A DNA stretch of 38,714 nt from IMG/VR virus record IMGVR_UViG_3300031707_000066, positions 1 to 38,714 of that record; one strand, given 5' to 3'. A model generated the notes under the pieces. The model made no database searches and was not told the origin of the DNA. It was given only the letters and a program-made list of their open reading frames with translations. Position numbers and translations under genes: made by a program. Shown in pieces: positions 1 to 6,685 of the stretch. How positions within the stretch are numbered: position 1 is the stretch's first letter; every line of letters starts with the position of its first letter. The DNA comes from a virus.

Positions 1-127
1 TTATACAAATAGTATCAACTAATACTGCTGTCTGTAAATCCGCTCTTGTGTATCCAAGTTTTATTAACCTTGCTTCTACATAGTTTTCCGCTTCATCTAT
101 CCTTAAATCAATATCGGTATCAAGCCA
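1..127. repeat. Left copy of 127-bp terminal direct repeat
   Basis: Identical to 38588-38714 over all 127 bases that can be compared. An exact end overlap of this size is what a short-read assembler leaves when a circular or circularly permuted molecule is written as a linear contig, so this is probably one locus seen twice and not a biological repeat. Removing one copy leaves 38,587 bp. Confidence 0.95.
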
Positions 128-199
128 ACCTGCCCTTGTGATTAGGTCGTTTATGGTTTTGTCTTTTACTTCCGTAGCGGTTATATAATTATGTGCCAT
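1..199 (-). CDS. Mu gp36-like head-tail connector, N-terminal part (gene crosses circle junction)
   Basis: This is the 5' part of a 167-residue gene split by the contig ends. It starts with ATG at 199-197 and enters the right end at base 38587. The joined protein opens MAHNYITATEVKDKTINDLI and has the layout of the DUF1320/gp36 family: an N-terminal helical bundle with an acidic DIDLRIDEAENYVEARL segment, then a helix pair. These proteins are head-completion or connector components in Mu-like heads. The position between the capsid genes and the gpG-like gene fits that role. No strong ribosome site precedes the ATG. The family call rests on pattern and neighbours, not on a database search. Confidence 0.75.
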   Translation of the reverse strand, partial: MAHNYITATEVKDKTINDLITRAGWLDTDIDLRIDEAENYVEARLIKLGYTRADLQTAVLVDTICI

Positions 200-220
200 A
201 TATTTATTTTATAATTGCAA

Positions 221-242
221 CCGCAGGCTTGAAAACCTGCGG
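221..242 (-). terminator. Hairpin ending the head operon
   Basis: Perfect 7-bp inverted repeat CCGCAGG/CCTGCGG with an 8-base loop, between the secreted-protein gene (stop at 270) and the connector start (199). In the minus-strand transcript it is preceded by a T-rich stretch and followed by TTGCAATTAT, only a weak U tract. It may be a partial terminator or an RNA-stability element. Confidence 0.5.
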
Positions 243-269
243 AAAAGAAAACTCCAATGGCTAAATTGG

Positions 270-629
270 TTATTTCTTTCTATATAAAATCGTCAATCCT
301 ACGTCTGATGTTGTGTAACTATCAATGTAAACTTTCATACTTGTGTCAAAACTCAACCATTGCTGTCTGTATTCAACAAATAAAGTATCTCCCATAGGTA
401 CTACATATCTTACCTTTTTTGATACTGTTGAAGTTGAACCATCACAGACATACAAGGTTATAATAGAACTACTATTGTTTGCCACCTGGATTGCATCAAT
501 AGTCACAGGATAGGCGTAAGCCGTAACAGTAGTCGTGGAACCAGTAGCATTATACATCAATGCGTGGCTTGTTCCAAAAGACACAAGAACCAGAAACAGA
601 ACCAGAAATCCTAAAAATATTCTTTTCAT
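270..629 (-). CDS. Small secreted beta-rich protein next to the capsid gene
   Basis: 119 residues, function not recognised. The ATG at 629 is chosen because CGGGAGGAAAGTGGT lies just upstream; a longer reading starting at 710 would overlap the capsid gene. Residues 1-24 form a textbook Sec signal peptide: KR, a hydrophobic core FLGFLVLFLVLVSF and a small-residue cleavage site (THSHA-like, ending S-H-A). The mature part is rich in Thr, Ser, Val and Tyr and looks all-beta. It is the last gene of the head operon, where no secreted protein is expected. Its N terminus resembles that of the secreted protein at 35331-36086 (MKRIFLG versus MKRLFLG). A virion surface or accessory role is inference. 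Confidence 0.8.
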   Translation of the reverse strand: MKRIFLGFLVLFLVLVSFGTSHALMYNATGSTTTVTAYAYPVTIDAIQVANNSSSIITLYVCDGSTSTVSKKVRYVVPMGDTLFVEYRQQWLSFDTSMKVYIDSYTTSDVGLTILYRKK

Positions 630-654
630 ACCACTTTCCTCCCGTTTGTTTTTT

Positions 655-1587
655 TTATACGACTGTTGTAAAGATATAGCCTGCGGTATTAGCCACAATG
701 GCTTTATCATACTTGTCGTTTACTCTTATCCAATCCGACCTCGTTTCAGGTTCTCTCCATTTCTCAACGTTCCTGTAACCTTCTTTTCTGAACAGAAAAG
801 CATAGGAGATAGTTTTCACAGTCGCTCTCGGATTCACATATGCAAGGATTACACAGTTTGACCACAGTTGTGTAAGCGTCTCGGTTGACTGTCCTTCTTT
901 GTCGCTGACATATCCCGATAAACCGATAACCACTTCATCAACTTCAAAGAACTGTGCAAGTAACTGCGGAGTAGTAACTCCGAGATGTGTGTATTTGATT
1001 TGTTCTCTGATTTGAGGGTGATTTTTGATTTTCTTAAACACGTCGTTTGAGATTATCATTATGTTCGGTGACAAGAATATTGAGTTTTCAATCTGCTTTA
1101 TAGCGTCTTGAACCTGTCCGAGCGGGTCGCTTGAATTGTCACTCCATTTATCAGTTCCCGTGAGGGCTTTCTGGTTTGATGCTCCGTAATTGGTTACGTC
1201 CTGTGCTATCGCTGAAAGAGTGTATTCTAAGTTTAACAACCCAATATTTGTTATGTATTCGGTTGAATCGGCGTCGTATCTGATTGGGTCATCAGCGTTG
1301 TCCCTGATTTCATCAATCAATTGCATCTCGTTTGAATGTTCTTTCACTCTATATGCGTCGCTCTTTGAAATTGTCCACTCTACCTTTTTACCTCTACCGC
1401 CAGGTGCTCTTGTATCGTCCTGAATACGGAAGTCCTGCTTACCGTAAATAAAATATACATCACTATCTTTTCTCACAGGCAATACGGTAAATAATCTTTC
1501 GCCTATGAACTTTGCGTTTTTATACTTGACGGAGACGTTCGTCAACGCAACATCTATATGGACATCTCTTACAGTTGGTGCACTCAT
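655..1587 (-). CDS. Major capsid protein
   Basis: 310 residues. The N-terminal pattern (YKNAKFIGERLFTVLPVRKDSDVY-like start, then RAPGGRGKKVEW, then a conserved IDEIRDNADDPI helix) is that of phage major capsid proteins of the HK97 fold that follow a decoration protein and a protease. Later come a P-loop-like segment with NIMIISNDVFKKIKNHP and a C-terminal domain with ILAYVNPRA, typical of the A domain. It has one of the best ribosome sites in the window (GCAGGAGGAATAAACAA before ATG), as expected for the most abundant virion protein. It lies 41 bp after the decoration gene. The fold is inferred from family resemblance. Confidence 0.88.
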   Translation of the reverse strand: MSAPTVRDVHIDVALTNVSVKYKNAKFIGERLFTVLPVRKDSDVYFIYGKQDFRIQDDTRAPGGRGKKVEWTISKSDAYRVKEHSNEMQLIDEIRDNADDPIRYDADSTEYITNIGLLNLEYTLSAIAQDVTNYGASNQKALTGTDKWSDNSSDPLGQVQDAIKQIENSIFLSPNIMIISNDVFKKIKNHPQIREQIKYTHLGVTTPQLLAQFFEVDEVVIGLSGYVSDKEGQSTETLTQLWSNCVILAYVNPRATVKTISYAFLFRKEGYRNVEKWREPETRSDWIRVNDKYDKAIVANTAGYIFTTVV

Positions 1588-1628
1588 TTGTTTATTCCTC
1601 CTGCGTTAGTTTTTTTAAAATTTACAAA

Positions 1629-2000
1629 TTAGGCAACGTATAAATGAATAACCAAAACTTCAATTATATCATTATCTACGCCTGCCTCCATAGCGATTGC
1701 TCCGACCATTCCTGCCGCACCTGTTTTTACAGCGTCGCCACTTGAATCCGATATCAGCATATCGCCGATTGCGACTGTTCCGCCGAGTTTTAACTTTGAT
1801 GTTCCACCGATACACACAAGACCTGCGACGCCATCAGCGTCAGGTTTGTCCTGCAATATACCAAGAGGCATTAAGTTTGAACCTGCTAATTCAAGTTTGC
1901 CAGATGTGGTGTTCTTTTTAACAAAACGATACTGACCAGTTGTGCTTAAATCCGATGCCGATGCTACACTAACGTGCATTATTGGTGTTGACTGTGACAT
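1629..2000 (-). CDS. Capsid decoration protein (DUF2190-like)
   Basis: 123 residues, all-beta, rich in Gly, Ala and Val with the motif GILQDKPDADGVAGLVCIGG and a C-terminal half KLKLGGTVAIGDMLISDSSG. This is the pattern of small head-decoration proteins encoded between protease/scaffold and major capsid protein. In the virion it would sit on capsid trimers or hexamers. Strong ribosome site GACAGGAGGAAAGTAAA. One base separates its start from the stop of the upstream protease gene, so the two are probably coupled. Confidence 0.8.
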   Translation of the reverse strand: MSQSTPIMHVSVASASDLSTTGQYRFVKKNTTSGKLELAGSNLMPLGILQDKPDADGVAGLVCIGGTSKLKLGGTVAIGDMLISDSSGDAVKTGAAGMVGAIAMEAGVDNDIIEVLVIHLYVA

Positions 2001-2001
2001 T

Positions 2002-3924
2002 TTACTTTCCTCCTGTCATAAATTTATTTGCGAGAATCAGGGCTTCCCTATAAGGGATTTTTTCCTTTTTCTCTATCCTTTCTGCAAGGATGTGGAGTTC
2101 AATGTTCTTGACCTCTTCTCCTTTTTCAGAATACTTTTTTACGATTTTATCTTTTTCCTCGTCTGTTACTTCTTCCGAAAACTTCTCGTCATCTTTTGCT
2201 GTTGATTTCAGAAGTTCTTGGAGTATGACTGACTTCCCTTTTACAAGTTCCGAAAGCATAGTGAAAAACAATTCACGTGCATTCAGTTCCTTGTCGTCAA
2301 ACTTTACAATACTGTCCACTCCTTCAAGAACTTCACTGAACTTATCAATGTATTTGTCAAGGGCAGGAATAAGAATACCCCTGTTTTGTATTTTCAAGTC
2401 CTCTGTCATTTTTTTGAGTTTTTCTTTCTGCAACTGTTTTATCTTTTCCTGCAACTCGGCGTATTTCTTTTCCTGTTCCACTTTGTCTGCGTCAACTTTC
2501 GTAGTGTCTTCTTTTTGCCTTGTTGCTTCTATTTCCTGTTTCCTTTCGGGTGTCATAGCGTGGTGGTAAATCCAACCGCAAAGTGCTTCTGGATTGTCCG
2601 CAGTCCCGCTGACACTTGAAACACATTGGTCAAACCAACCTTTCGGCGGTTTCAGGTCATCAGGAAATCCGTCGGCTTTTACCATCTTACCGAGTTCATC
2701 TTGCTTTTCTTTCGGTAGTGCTTTATATTTTTCAATCATAGGTGCCACTTCTTCGGGCTTCCAGTCCTTTGGTTCTTTTTTCAATAAATCCTTATATTCG
2801 GCAATACCTTCTTCTTTCGGTGGTTGGCCAGATTTTGCTTCATCGGGTTTTGCTTCGGGTGGTTTTGTTTCATCTGGTTTCTGACCGTCAGGGTTGCCTT
2901 CTCCCATAGCAGGAACACACTTCTGTGACGCTTCGTCCCATTTCATACCTTTCGGGCAGACCTTTCTTTCTTCTTCCTTTCCTGCGTTGTCTGTCGTAAC
3001 GCTTTCTGGAATACATCTCCCGACAGTAACGTCCCACTTGAAGTCAGGCGGACATTCTGGATTAGGGTTACCTGCACCATCTACGAATTTACTTAATCTT
3101 TCTTTTGTTAAAATCTCTGCGTATTCGTCCACAGTAATGGAGTCTTTTTTCTTTTCCTCCATATATTTTTTGACCACTTCCACGCAACACGGTGACATTT
3201 TCTCAACATCTTTTAACGTCCAAATACGTTCCATCTTGTTTACCTCCTGTAAATCTTTTTCTGAAAATGTGGCGAAAGTGAAACTCGCCTCGCTATTATA
3301 TAATGCCTGTATATCTCCAAGACCTTTTATAGCAGGAACATCACCTCCGAGTAACGCTACTGCTCTTAAAACTTTCCCAATGTTCTCGCCAGTAGTCGGA
3401 TGTTTGAATTCGTTGTATATCTCAGCACTAATCTTGCTGTATGCTCTTTTATCAATAAGTTCCTTTACTTTCTTCGGAACATCGCCTATATCAACAAATA
3501 TCTGGTCGCCGATACGATATATCTTGTCAACATATCCGCCCGCAGGCAGTCCGTCGTTTTTAAGAAGTTTCTGCTCTTCATTGTGTCCAAGTTTTATCGG
3601 TGGTTCGTGAAGGTGTGAATTAAGAAGTGCGTTTGTATTGGTTACTATTTCATCTATGTCATCAATCGTGAAGTTCTGTCCTTTGTGGTTTCCTGCTTTG
3701 AATACGGGAACGCTTGTTACAGTAAAGACATTCTGATTTGCTGATACTTTTCTTCTGTTTCCGACTTTTAGTCCAGCAGGTATATGGACATCGGTTGCGG
3801 TTGGGCTTGTGAAGTCTGCTCCCCAAATTCCACCTGCTATATAGCGTTGACATCTTTCCTTTGTCCAACCCTTCCTCTGCATACAGTTATTGACTAATCT
3901 TTCCAGTTCTTTTCCTTCTGGCAT
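2002..3924 (-). CDS. Mu I-like head maturation protease with C-terminal scaffold
   Basis: 640 residues. Residues about 55-215 match the Mu I-protein protease family: VFKAGNHKGQNFTIDDIDEI, PPIKLGHNEEQ, GLPAGGYVDKIYRIGD, YSKISAEIY, and the AVALLGGDVPAIKGLGD block. The rest is a charged, helix-rich scaffold (about 460-640), expected to guide capsid assembly and be cleaved. There are three unusual cysteine modules: N-terminal C14/C25 in an NNCMQRKGWTKERCQRY segment; two CP...W...C repeats around residues 285-335; and a DNPEALCGWIYHHAMTP motif near 435. These may bind metal or form protein contacts; that is inference. A Pro/Lys/Glu linker follows the second repeat. The gene follows a consensus promoter and a structured leader and starts at ATG 3924 after TTTGGAG. 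Confidence 0.85.
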   Translation of the reverse strand: MPEGKELERLVNNCMQRKGWTKERCQRYIAGGIWGADFTSPTATDVHIPAGLKVGNRRKVSANQNVFTVTSVPVFKAGNHKGQNFTIDDIDEIVTNTNALLNSHLHEPPIKLGHNEEQKLLKNDGLPAGGYVDKIYRIGDQIFVDIGDVPKKVKELIDKRAYSKISAEIYNEFKHPTTGENIGKVLRAVALLGGDVPAIKGLGDIQALYNSEASFTFATFSEKDLQEVNKMERIWTLKDVEKMSPCCVEVVKKYMEEKKKDSITVDEYAEILTKERLSKFVDGAGNPNPECPPDFKWDVTVGRCIPESVTTDNAGKEEERKVCPKGMKWDEASQKCVPAMGEGNPDGQKPDETKPPEAKPDEAKSGQPPKEEGIAEYKDLLKKEPKDWKPEEVAPMIEKYKALPKEKQDELGKMVKADGFPDDLKPPKGWFDQCVSSVSGTADNPEALCGWIYHHAMTPERKQEIEATRQKEDTTKVDADKVEQEKKYAELQEKIKQLQKEKLKKMTEDLKIQNRGILIPALDKYIDKFSEVLEGVDSIVKFDDKELNARELFFTMLSELVKGKSVILQELLKSTAKDDEKFSEEVTDEEKDKIVKKYSEKGEEVKNIELHILAERIEKKEKIPYREALILANKFMTGGK

Positions 3925-3938
3925 TTTTTTTCTCCAAA

Positions 3939-4022
3939 TAAAAAAACCGAACTAATGTATTTAAACATTGCCACAAACCCATAAGGTTCATAACACTTCC
4001 ATAGGAAGCAATTCGGCTTACT
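3939..4022 (-). ncRNA. Structured leader or small RNA before the protease gene
   Basis: Predicted RNA of about 83 nt starting near 4022, 8 bases after a perfect -10 box. An 8-bp closing stem joins 4019-4012 (AAGCCGAA) to 3951-3944 (UUCGGUUU, one G-U pair). It encloses three hairpins: 4008-3996 (5 bp CUUCC/GGAAG, loop of 3), 3988-3976 (4 bp AACC/GGUU, loop of 5) and 3969-3954 (5 bp AAUGU/ACAUU, loop of 6). U7 follows at 3946-3940, so the closing stem can act as an intrinsic terminator. The protease ribosome site and ATG 3924 come directly after. It could be a free small RNA or an attenuator of the head operon. The folding was done by eye. It matches no riboswitch or tRNA known to me. Confidence 0.6.
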
Positions 4023-4029
4023 GATACGT

Positions 4030-4058
4030 ATTATACACTATCAATGTAATTTTGTCAA
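4030..4058 (-). promoter_or_regulatory. Consensus sigma-70 promoter for the head operon
   Basis: On the minus strand TTGACA (4058-4053) and TATAAT (4035-4030) are separated by exactly 17 bp, matching the bacterial housekeeping consensus at all 12 positions, with TG one base before the -10 box. The -35 box lies in the last codons of the preceding gene. Start predicted at 4021-4023, immediately before the structured RNA. Confidence 0.9.
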
Positions 4059-4340
4059 GACCTTTTTAAAAAATCCCTGCTTGACTTCTTTTCTCTCTTT
4101 TTCTATCTGCTCTTTTATCGTCCGCATAAACTCGGAAGCCTTCTTGTTTATTTCGTCTGCTGTTATAAGTTTTTTTTCTTTGAGTATTTCTATTAACGCC
4201 ATCATATTGCAGTAAAACTTCTGCTGATTTTCTTCAAGCGTCAAAACAGAACCTACAATTTCCCTTTTGAATTTTTCAAAGTCTTCTCTTAACAATTCGT
4301 GTGATAACTTTTGCGGGTCAATGAACAATTTCTCTGCCAT
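4041..4340 (-). CDS. Small helical protein after the portal
   Basis: 99 residues; function not recognised. The start MAEKLFIDPQ at 4340 is preferred over an upstream start at 4394 because GGGAGTTAAACC precedes it and the longer form would overlap the portal gene by 50 bases. The sequence is almost entirely amphipathic helix with many Lys and Glu (HELLREDFEKFKREI, ITADEINKKASEFMRTI), probably coiled-coil. It follows the portal-MuF stop by 4 bases and is co-transcribed with it. A head-assembly or scaffolding helper is plausible from position alone. The -35 box of the head promoter lies within its 3' end. Confidence 0.75.
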   Translation of the reverse strand: MAEKLFIDPQKLSHELLREDFEKFKREIVGSVLTLEENQQKFYCNMMALIEILKEKKLITADEINKKASEFMRTIKEQIEKERKEVKQGFFKKVLTKLH

Positions 4341-4344
4341 TGGT

Positions 4345-6543
4345 TTAACTCCCTTTTGTGCCAGGCTTTTCAAATCCTGCATCTGGTTGAACATCTATCA
4401 CAGGACTTTCTTCCCACTCCTCGTCTGCTGTTACAGGTATAAGTAGACAACGACAATTGAAACCGTTTGGCGGTGTCCAAGTGTCCCATATAGGATTGGT
4501 TACTGCATAAATCCTGCTGTCCATTTTTGCGTGGTTCGGTCTAACCCTGTCATCAAGTATAGCCGAATACTGATACGCCTGCGTAAAACCTTCAAGTGTA
4601 GGGTCTTCAAAATACGCTTTTCTGCCCTGATTATATGCACTTGATATATTTGTTCTTGTAATTGTTTCAAGTCTTGCACCGCTATATACTTCGTCATCAA
4701 CAAGACCTGTGTCAAAATACGGTTGAAGTGCATCGTCAAGTCCTTTCATAATGTCTTTGACGCTTGCACCTGTTTCAATTCCCCTGTATAAAATATCTTT
4801 GACTTTTTTAAGTATGAAATCTCTTTCTATCCCTGTAACGTAGAACGCTTTGTTGTTGTATAAGATATTGAGTGCTTCGGTTGGCGTCACTTTTCGCCAG
4901 TCAATTTCCTGGTATGTTTTGACTTTTTTCTTTGCGAGTATTTCCTTTCTTGCATCTCTCATACCAAGTTTATACAGGCTTTCAAGCATTTCCTGAAACC
5001 TTATTTTCATATCGCCCACATACTTCAAATGCAGATTTTCTATTGCCTTGATATTTTTGTCCTGAATGATTTTCTTTCTATCTATCTGACCTTTTATATC
5101 ATCAACGCTTTCCATCATTATTTTGCCAATCTTAACCGAAAAATCCTCCGTATTACTTTCAAGTATGTCTTTTATATCGGAATAATCGGTGTGCTTCTCG
5201 TATGGGGTTAAGGTTTTACGTCTCGTTCCCGTGAACAGTTTTTCCTTGAATGCTATAATATTATCGGCATATTTCTCTGTTTGCTGTGCAATCGTGACCT
5301 GTGCAGGACTTTTGCTTTCATCCCTTTTCGGCAGATGCAACAGTTCCCTAATTTTGTCCTCGTCTTCTGGAATAGGTTTAATCGCTCCCATTTGGACGCC
5401 TGTGTAGTATTTATCTATCATCACGGTTACGTCATCCTGGACTAACGGTTTGAACCTGAACTTTGGATATTCTTCCTGCTTCCCGAAATTATAATCAATA
5501 AGTCGCTTTATAATCTGGTTGTTTATTGCTTTCTTTGAAAGGTCTTCCCCGAGATGCTGTTCATACATAAGCAATATATCAAAATGAACCTGTCCCAATC
5601 CGTAACTGCCTTTACTACCTGCGTCGCTTGTCAATGTCTGCCCGAGTATGGTTTTTCTTATCTGTTCATTTATGTGTTCCAATGATTTTATGTAAAGGTC
5701 TGTGCTGTTAATTTTTACATCAGCAAAATCAAGTTCAACTGCTTTCGGAATGAGAAGTCCTGTTTCAACCCTGAACTGTTTAAGTGCAGTTAATAGATTT
5801 GCTTTTGCCTGTGAGTCAAGACCTGGGTGCTTGATAATCGGGATAGGATGTCCGTATTTTTCTATAAATATCGCCCAACTCTTAATAATGATTTGCTTTA
5901 AGAACCACAAGTCGTATATTGCCCTCAGCCTTGAAGTGCCGAGGACATTCTCGTATTTTTTGTTGAAACTGTAAATAACAAACTTCTCGGCGGGATATTT
6001 TCTTCCGTAGTCAATACCTGATATGTTTACAATTCCGTCCTCTCTTATGTTGTCAAAGTCGTCAACCCACACGTTCAAGTATTTGGGATTTTTGCTTTTT
6101 AAAGACGACAGTATAATTTTATTCTTGTATAATCCTTGTTCCTGAACCGCCCATACAAGTTCGTTTATGCTTACTCCCATTTCAACCGCTCCCATCATCT
6201 CACGCAGGTCATCATCAAAAGAACCTTCAATGTTCTCAAAATTATATATAACAAAATCTGACTGCTGTTTGTGGATAGGAATATCACTTGCAGGAACCAC
6301 CTCCCAACCAGAACTCAATCTGATTGTCTTTAAGGCGTTTATACTGCTTTCAATCTCGGCATCATTTATCAGGTCATTATATACTTCTATTTTCTTTTTG
6401 GTTAATAATTTGTCAGGACTGTATTGCGTGTATTTTATTCGCTTCCAGTATGCTTCTTCGTTTACTGCTAATTCTACATCAAGGAAAGGTCTTGTTGGCG
6501 TGATAGGCTTCATTCTTTGGAAGTATTCGTTTAATAGTCCCAT
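4345..6543 (-). CDS. Portal protein (Mu gp29/DUF935-like) fused to MuF minor head protein
   Basis: 732 residues. Residues 1 to about 430 match the Mu-type portal: KLLTKKKIEVYNDLINDAEIESSI, SSGWEVVPA, the FVIYSFNKKYENVLGTSRLR block and IIKSWAIFIEKYGHPIPI. The dodecameric portal is the DNA gateway and head-tail connector. The C-terminal 300 residues are a MuF-type domain with ETITRTNISSAYNQGRKAYF, AILDDRVRPNHAKMD and the terminal PPNGFNCRCLLIPV signature. In Mu these are two genes, and here they are one reading frame. Good ribosome site GCGGAGGTTTAACAAA. It is transcribed from its own promoter just after the terminase stop. Confidence 0.88.
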   Translation of the reverse strand: MGLLNEYFQRMKPITPTRPFLDVELAVNEEAYWKRIKYTQYSPDKLLTKKKIEVYNDLINDAEIESSINALKTIRLSSGWEVVPASDIPIHKQQSDFVIYNFENIEGSFDDDLREMMGAVEMGVSINELVWAVQEQGLYKNKIILSSLKSKNPKYLNVWVDDFDNIREDGIVNISGIDYGRKYPAEKFVIYSFNKKYENVLGTSRLRAIYDLWFLKQIIIKSWAIFIEKYGHPIPIIKHPGLDSQAKANLLTALKQFRVETGLLIPKAVELDFADVKINSTDLYIKSLEHINEQIRKTILGQTLTSDAGSKGSYGLGQVHFDILLMYEQHLGEDLSKKAINNQIIKRLIDYNFGKQEEYPKFRFKPLVQDDVTVMIDKYYTGVQMGAIKPIPEDEDKIRELLHLPKRDESKSPAQVTIAQQTEKYADNIIAFKEKLFTGTRRKTLTPYEKHTDYSDIKDILESNTEDFSVKIGKIMMESVDDIKGQIDRKKIIQDKNIKAIENLHLKYVGDMKIRFQEMLESLYKLGMRDARKEILAKKKVKTYQEIDWRKVTPTEALNILYNNKAFYVTGIERDFILKKVKDILYRGIETGASVKDIMKGLDDALQPYFDTGLVDDEVYSGARLETITRTNISSAYNQGRKAYFEDPTLEGFTQAYQYSAILDDRVRPNHAKMDSRIYAVTNPIWDTWTPPNGFNCRCLLIPVTADEEWEESPVIDVQPDAGFEKPGTKGS

Positions 6544-6596
6544 TTTGTTAAACCTCCGCTATATATTCTTATCTTCTTTATATACTCTAATCTGGC

Positions 6597-6629
6597 ATAG
6601 AGTTTTTATAGAATTTTTATAGAGTGATT
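6597..6629. repeat. Three 11-bp tandem repeats in the portal leader
   Basis: On the plus strand ATAGAGTTTTT (6597-6607), ATAGAATTTTT (6608-6618) and ATAGAGTGATT (6619-6629) follow head to tail. An 11-bp period places the copies on one face of the helix. They lie about 15-50 bases downstream of the predicted start of the portal promoter. The first copy also forms a 6-bp hairpin with ACTCTA at 6584-6589. Confidence 0.6.
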
Positions 6630-6651
6630 TTCTTAACCATTACACTATTGA

Positions 6652-6680
6652 ATTATAGTTTATGTTTTTGAAAAAGTCAA
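6652..6680 (-). promoter_or_regulatory. Sigma-70 promoter for portal gene
   Basis: TTGACT (6680-6675) and TATAAT (6657-6652) with a 17-bp spacer on the minus strand, 11 of 12 consensus positions. It begins 5 bases after the large-terminase stop and leaves a leader of about 100 nt before the portal ATG at 6543. Confidence 0.82.
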
Positions 6681-6685
6681 GAGCT

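Noticed and set aside
221-242. Strong intrinsic terminator at the end of the head operon
   Set aside because: The stem is good but only two T residues follow it on the minus strand, so it is listed as a hairpin with moderate confidence and not as a certain terminator.
535-861. Plus-strand open frames throughout the window, such as this one and 2894-3610
   Set aside because: All lie opposite well-supported minus-strand genes, lack ribosome sites and have Ser/Phe/Leu-rich shadow composition.
4041-4394. Longer start at 4394 for the small protein after the portal
   Set aside because: It would overlap the portal gene by 50 bases; ATG 4340 has GGGAG at proper distance and a 4-base gap to the portal stop.
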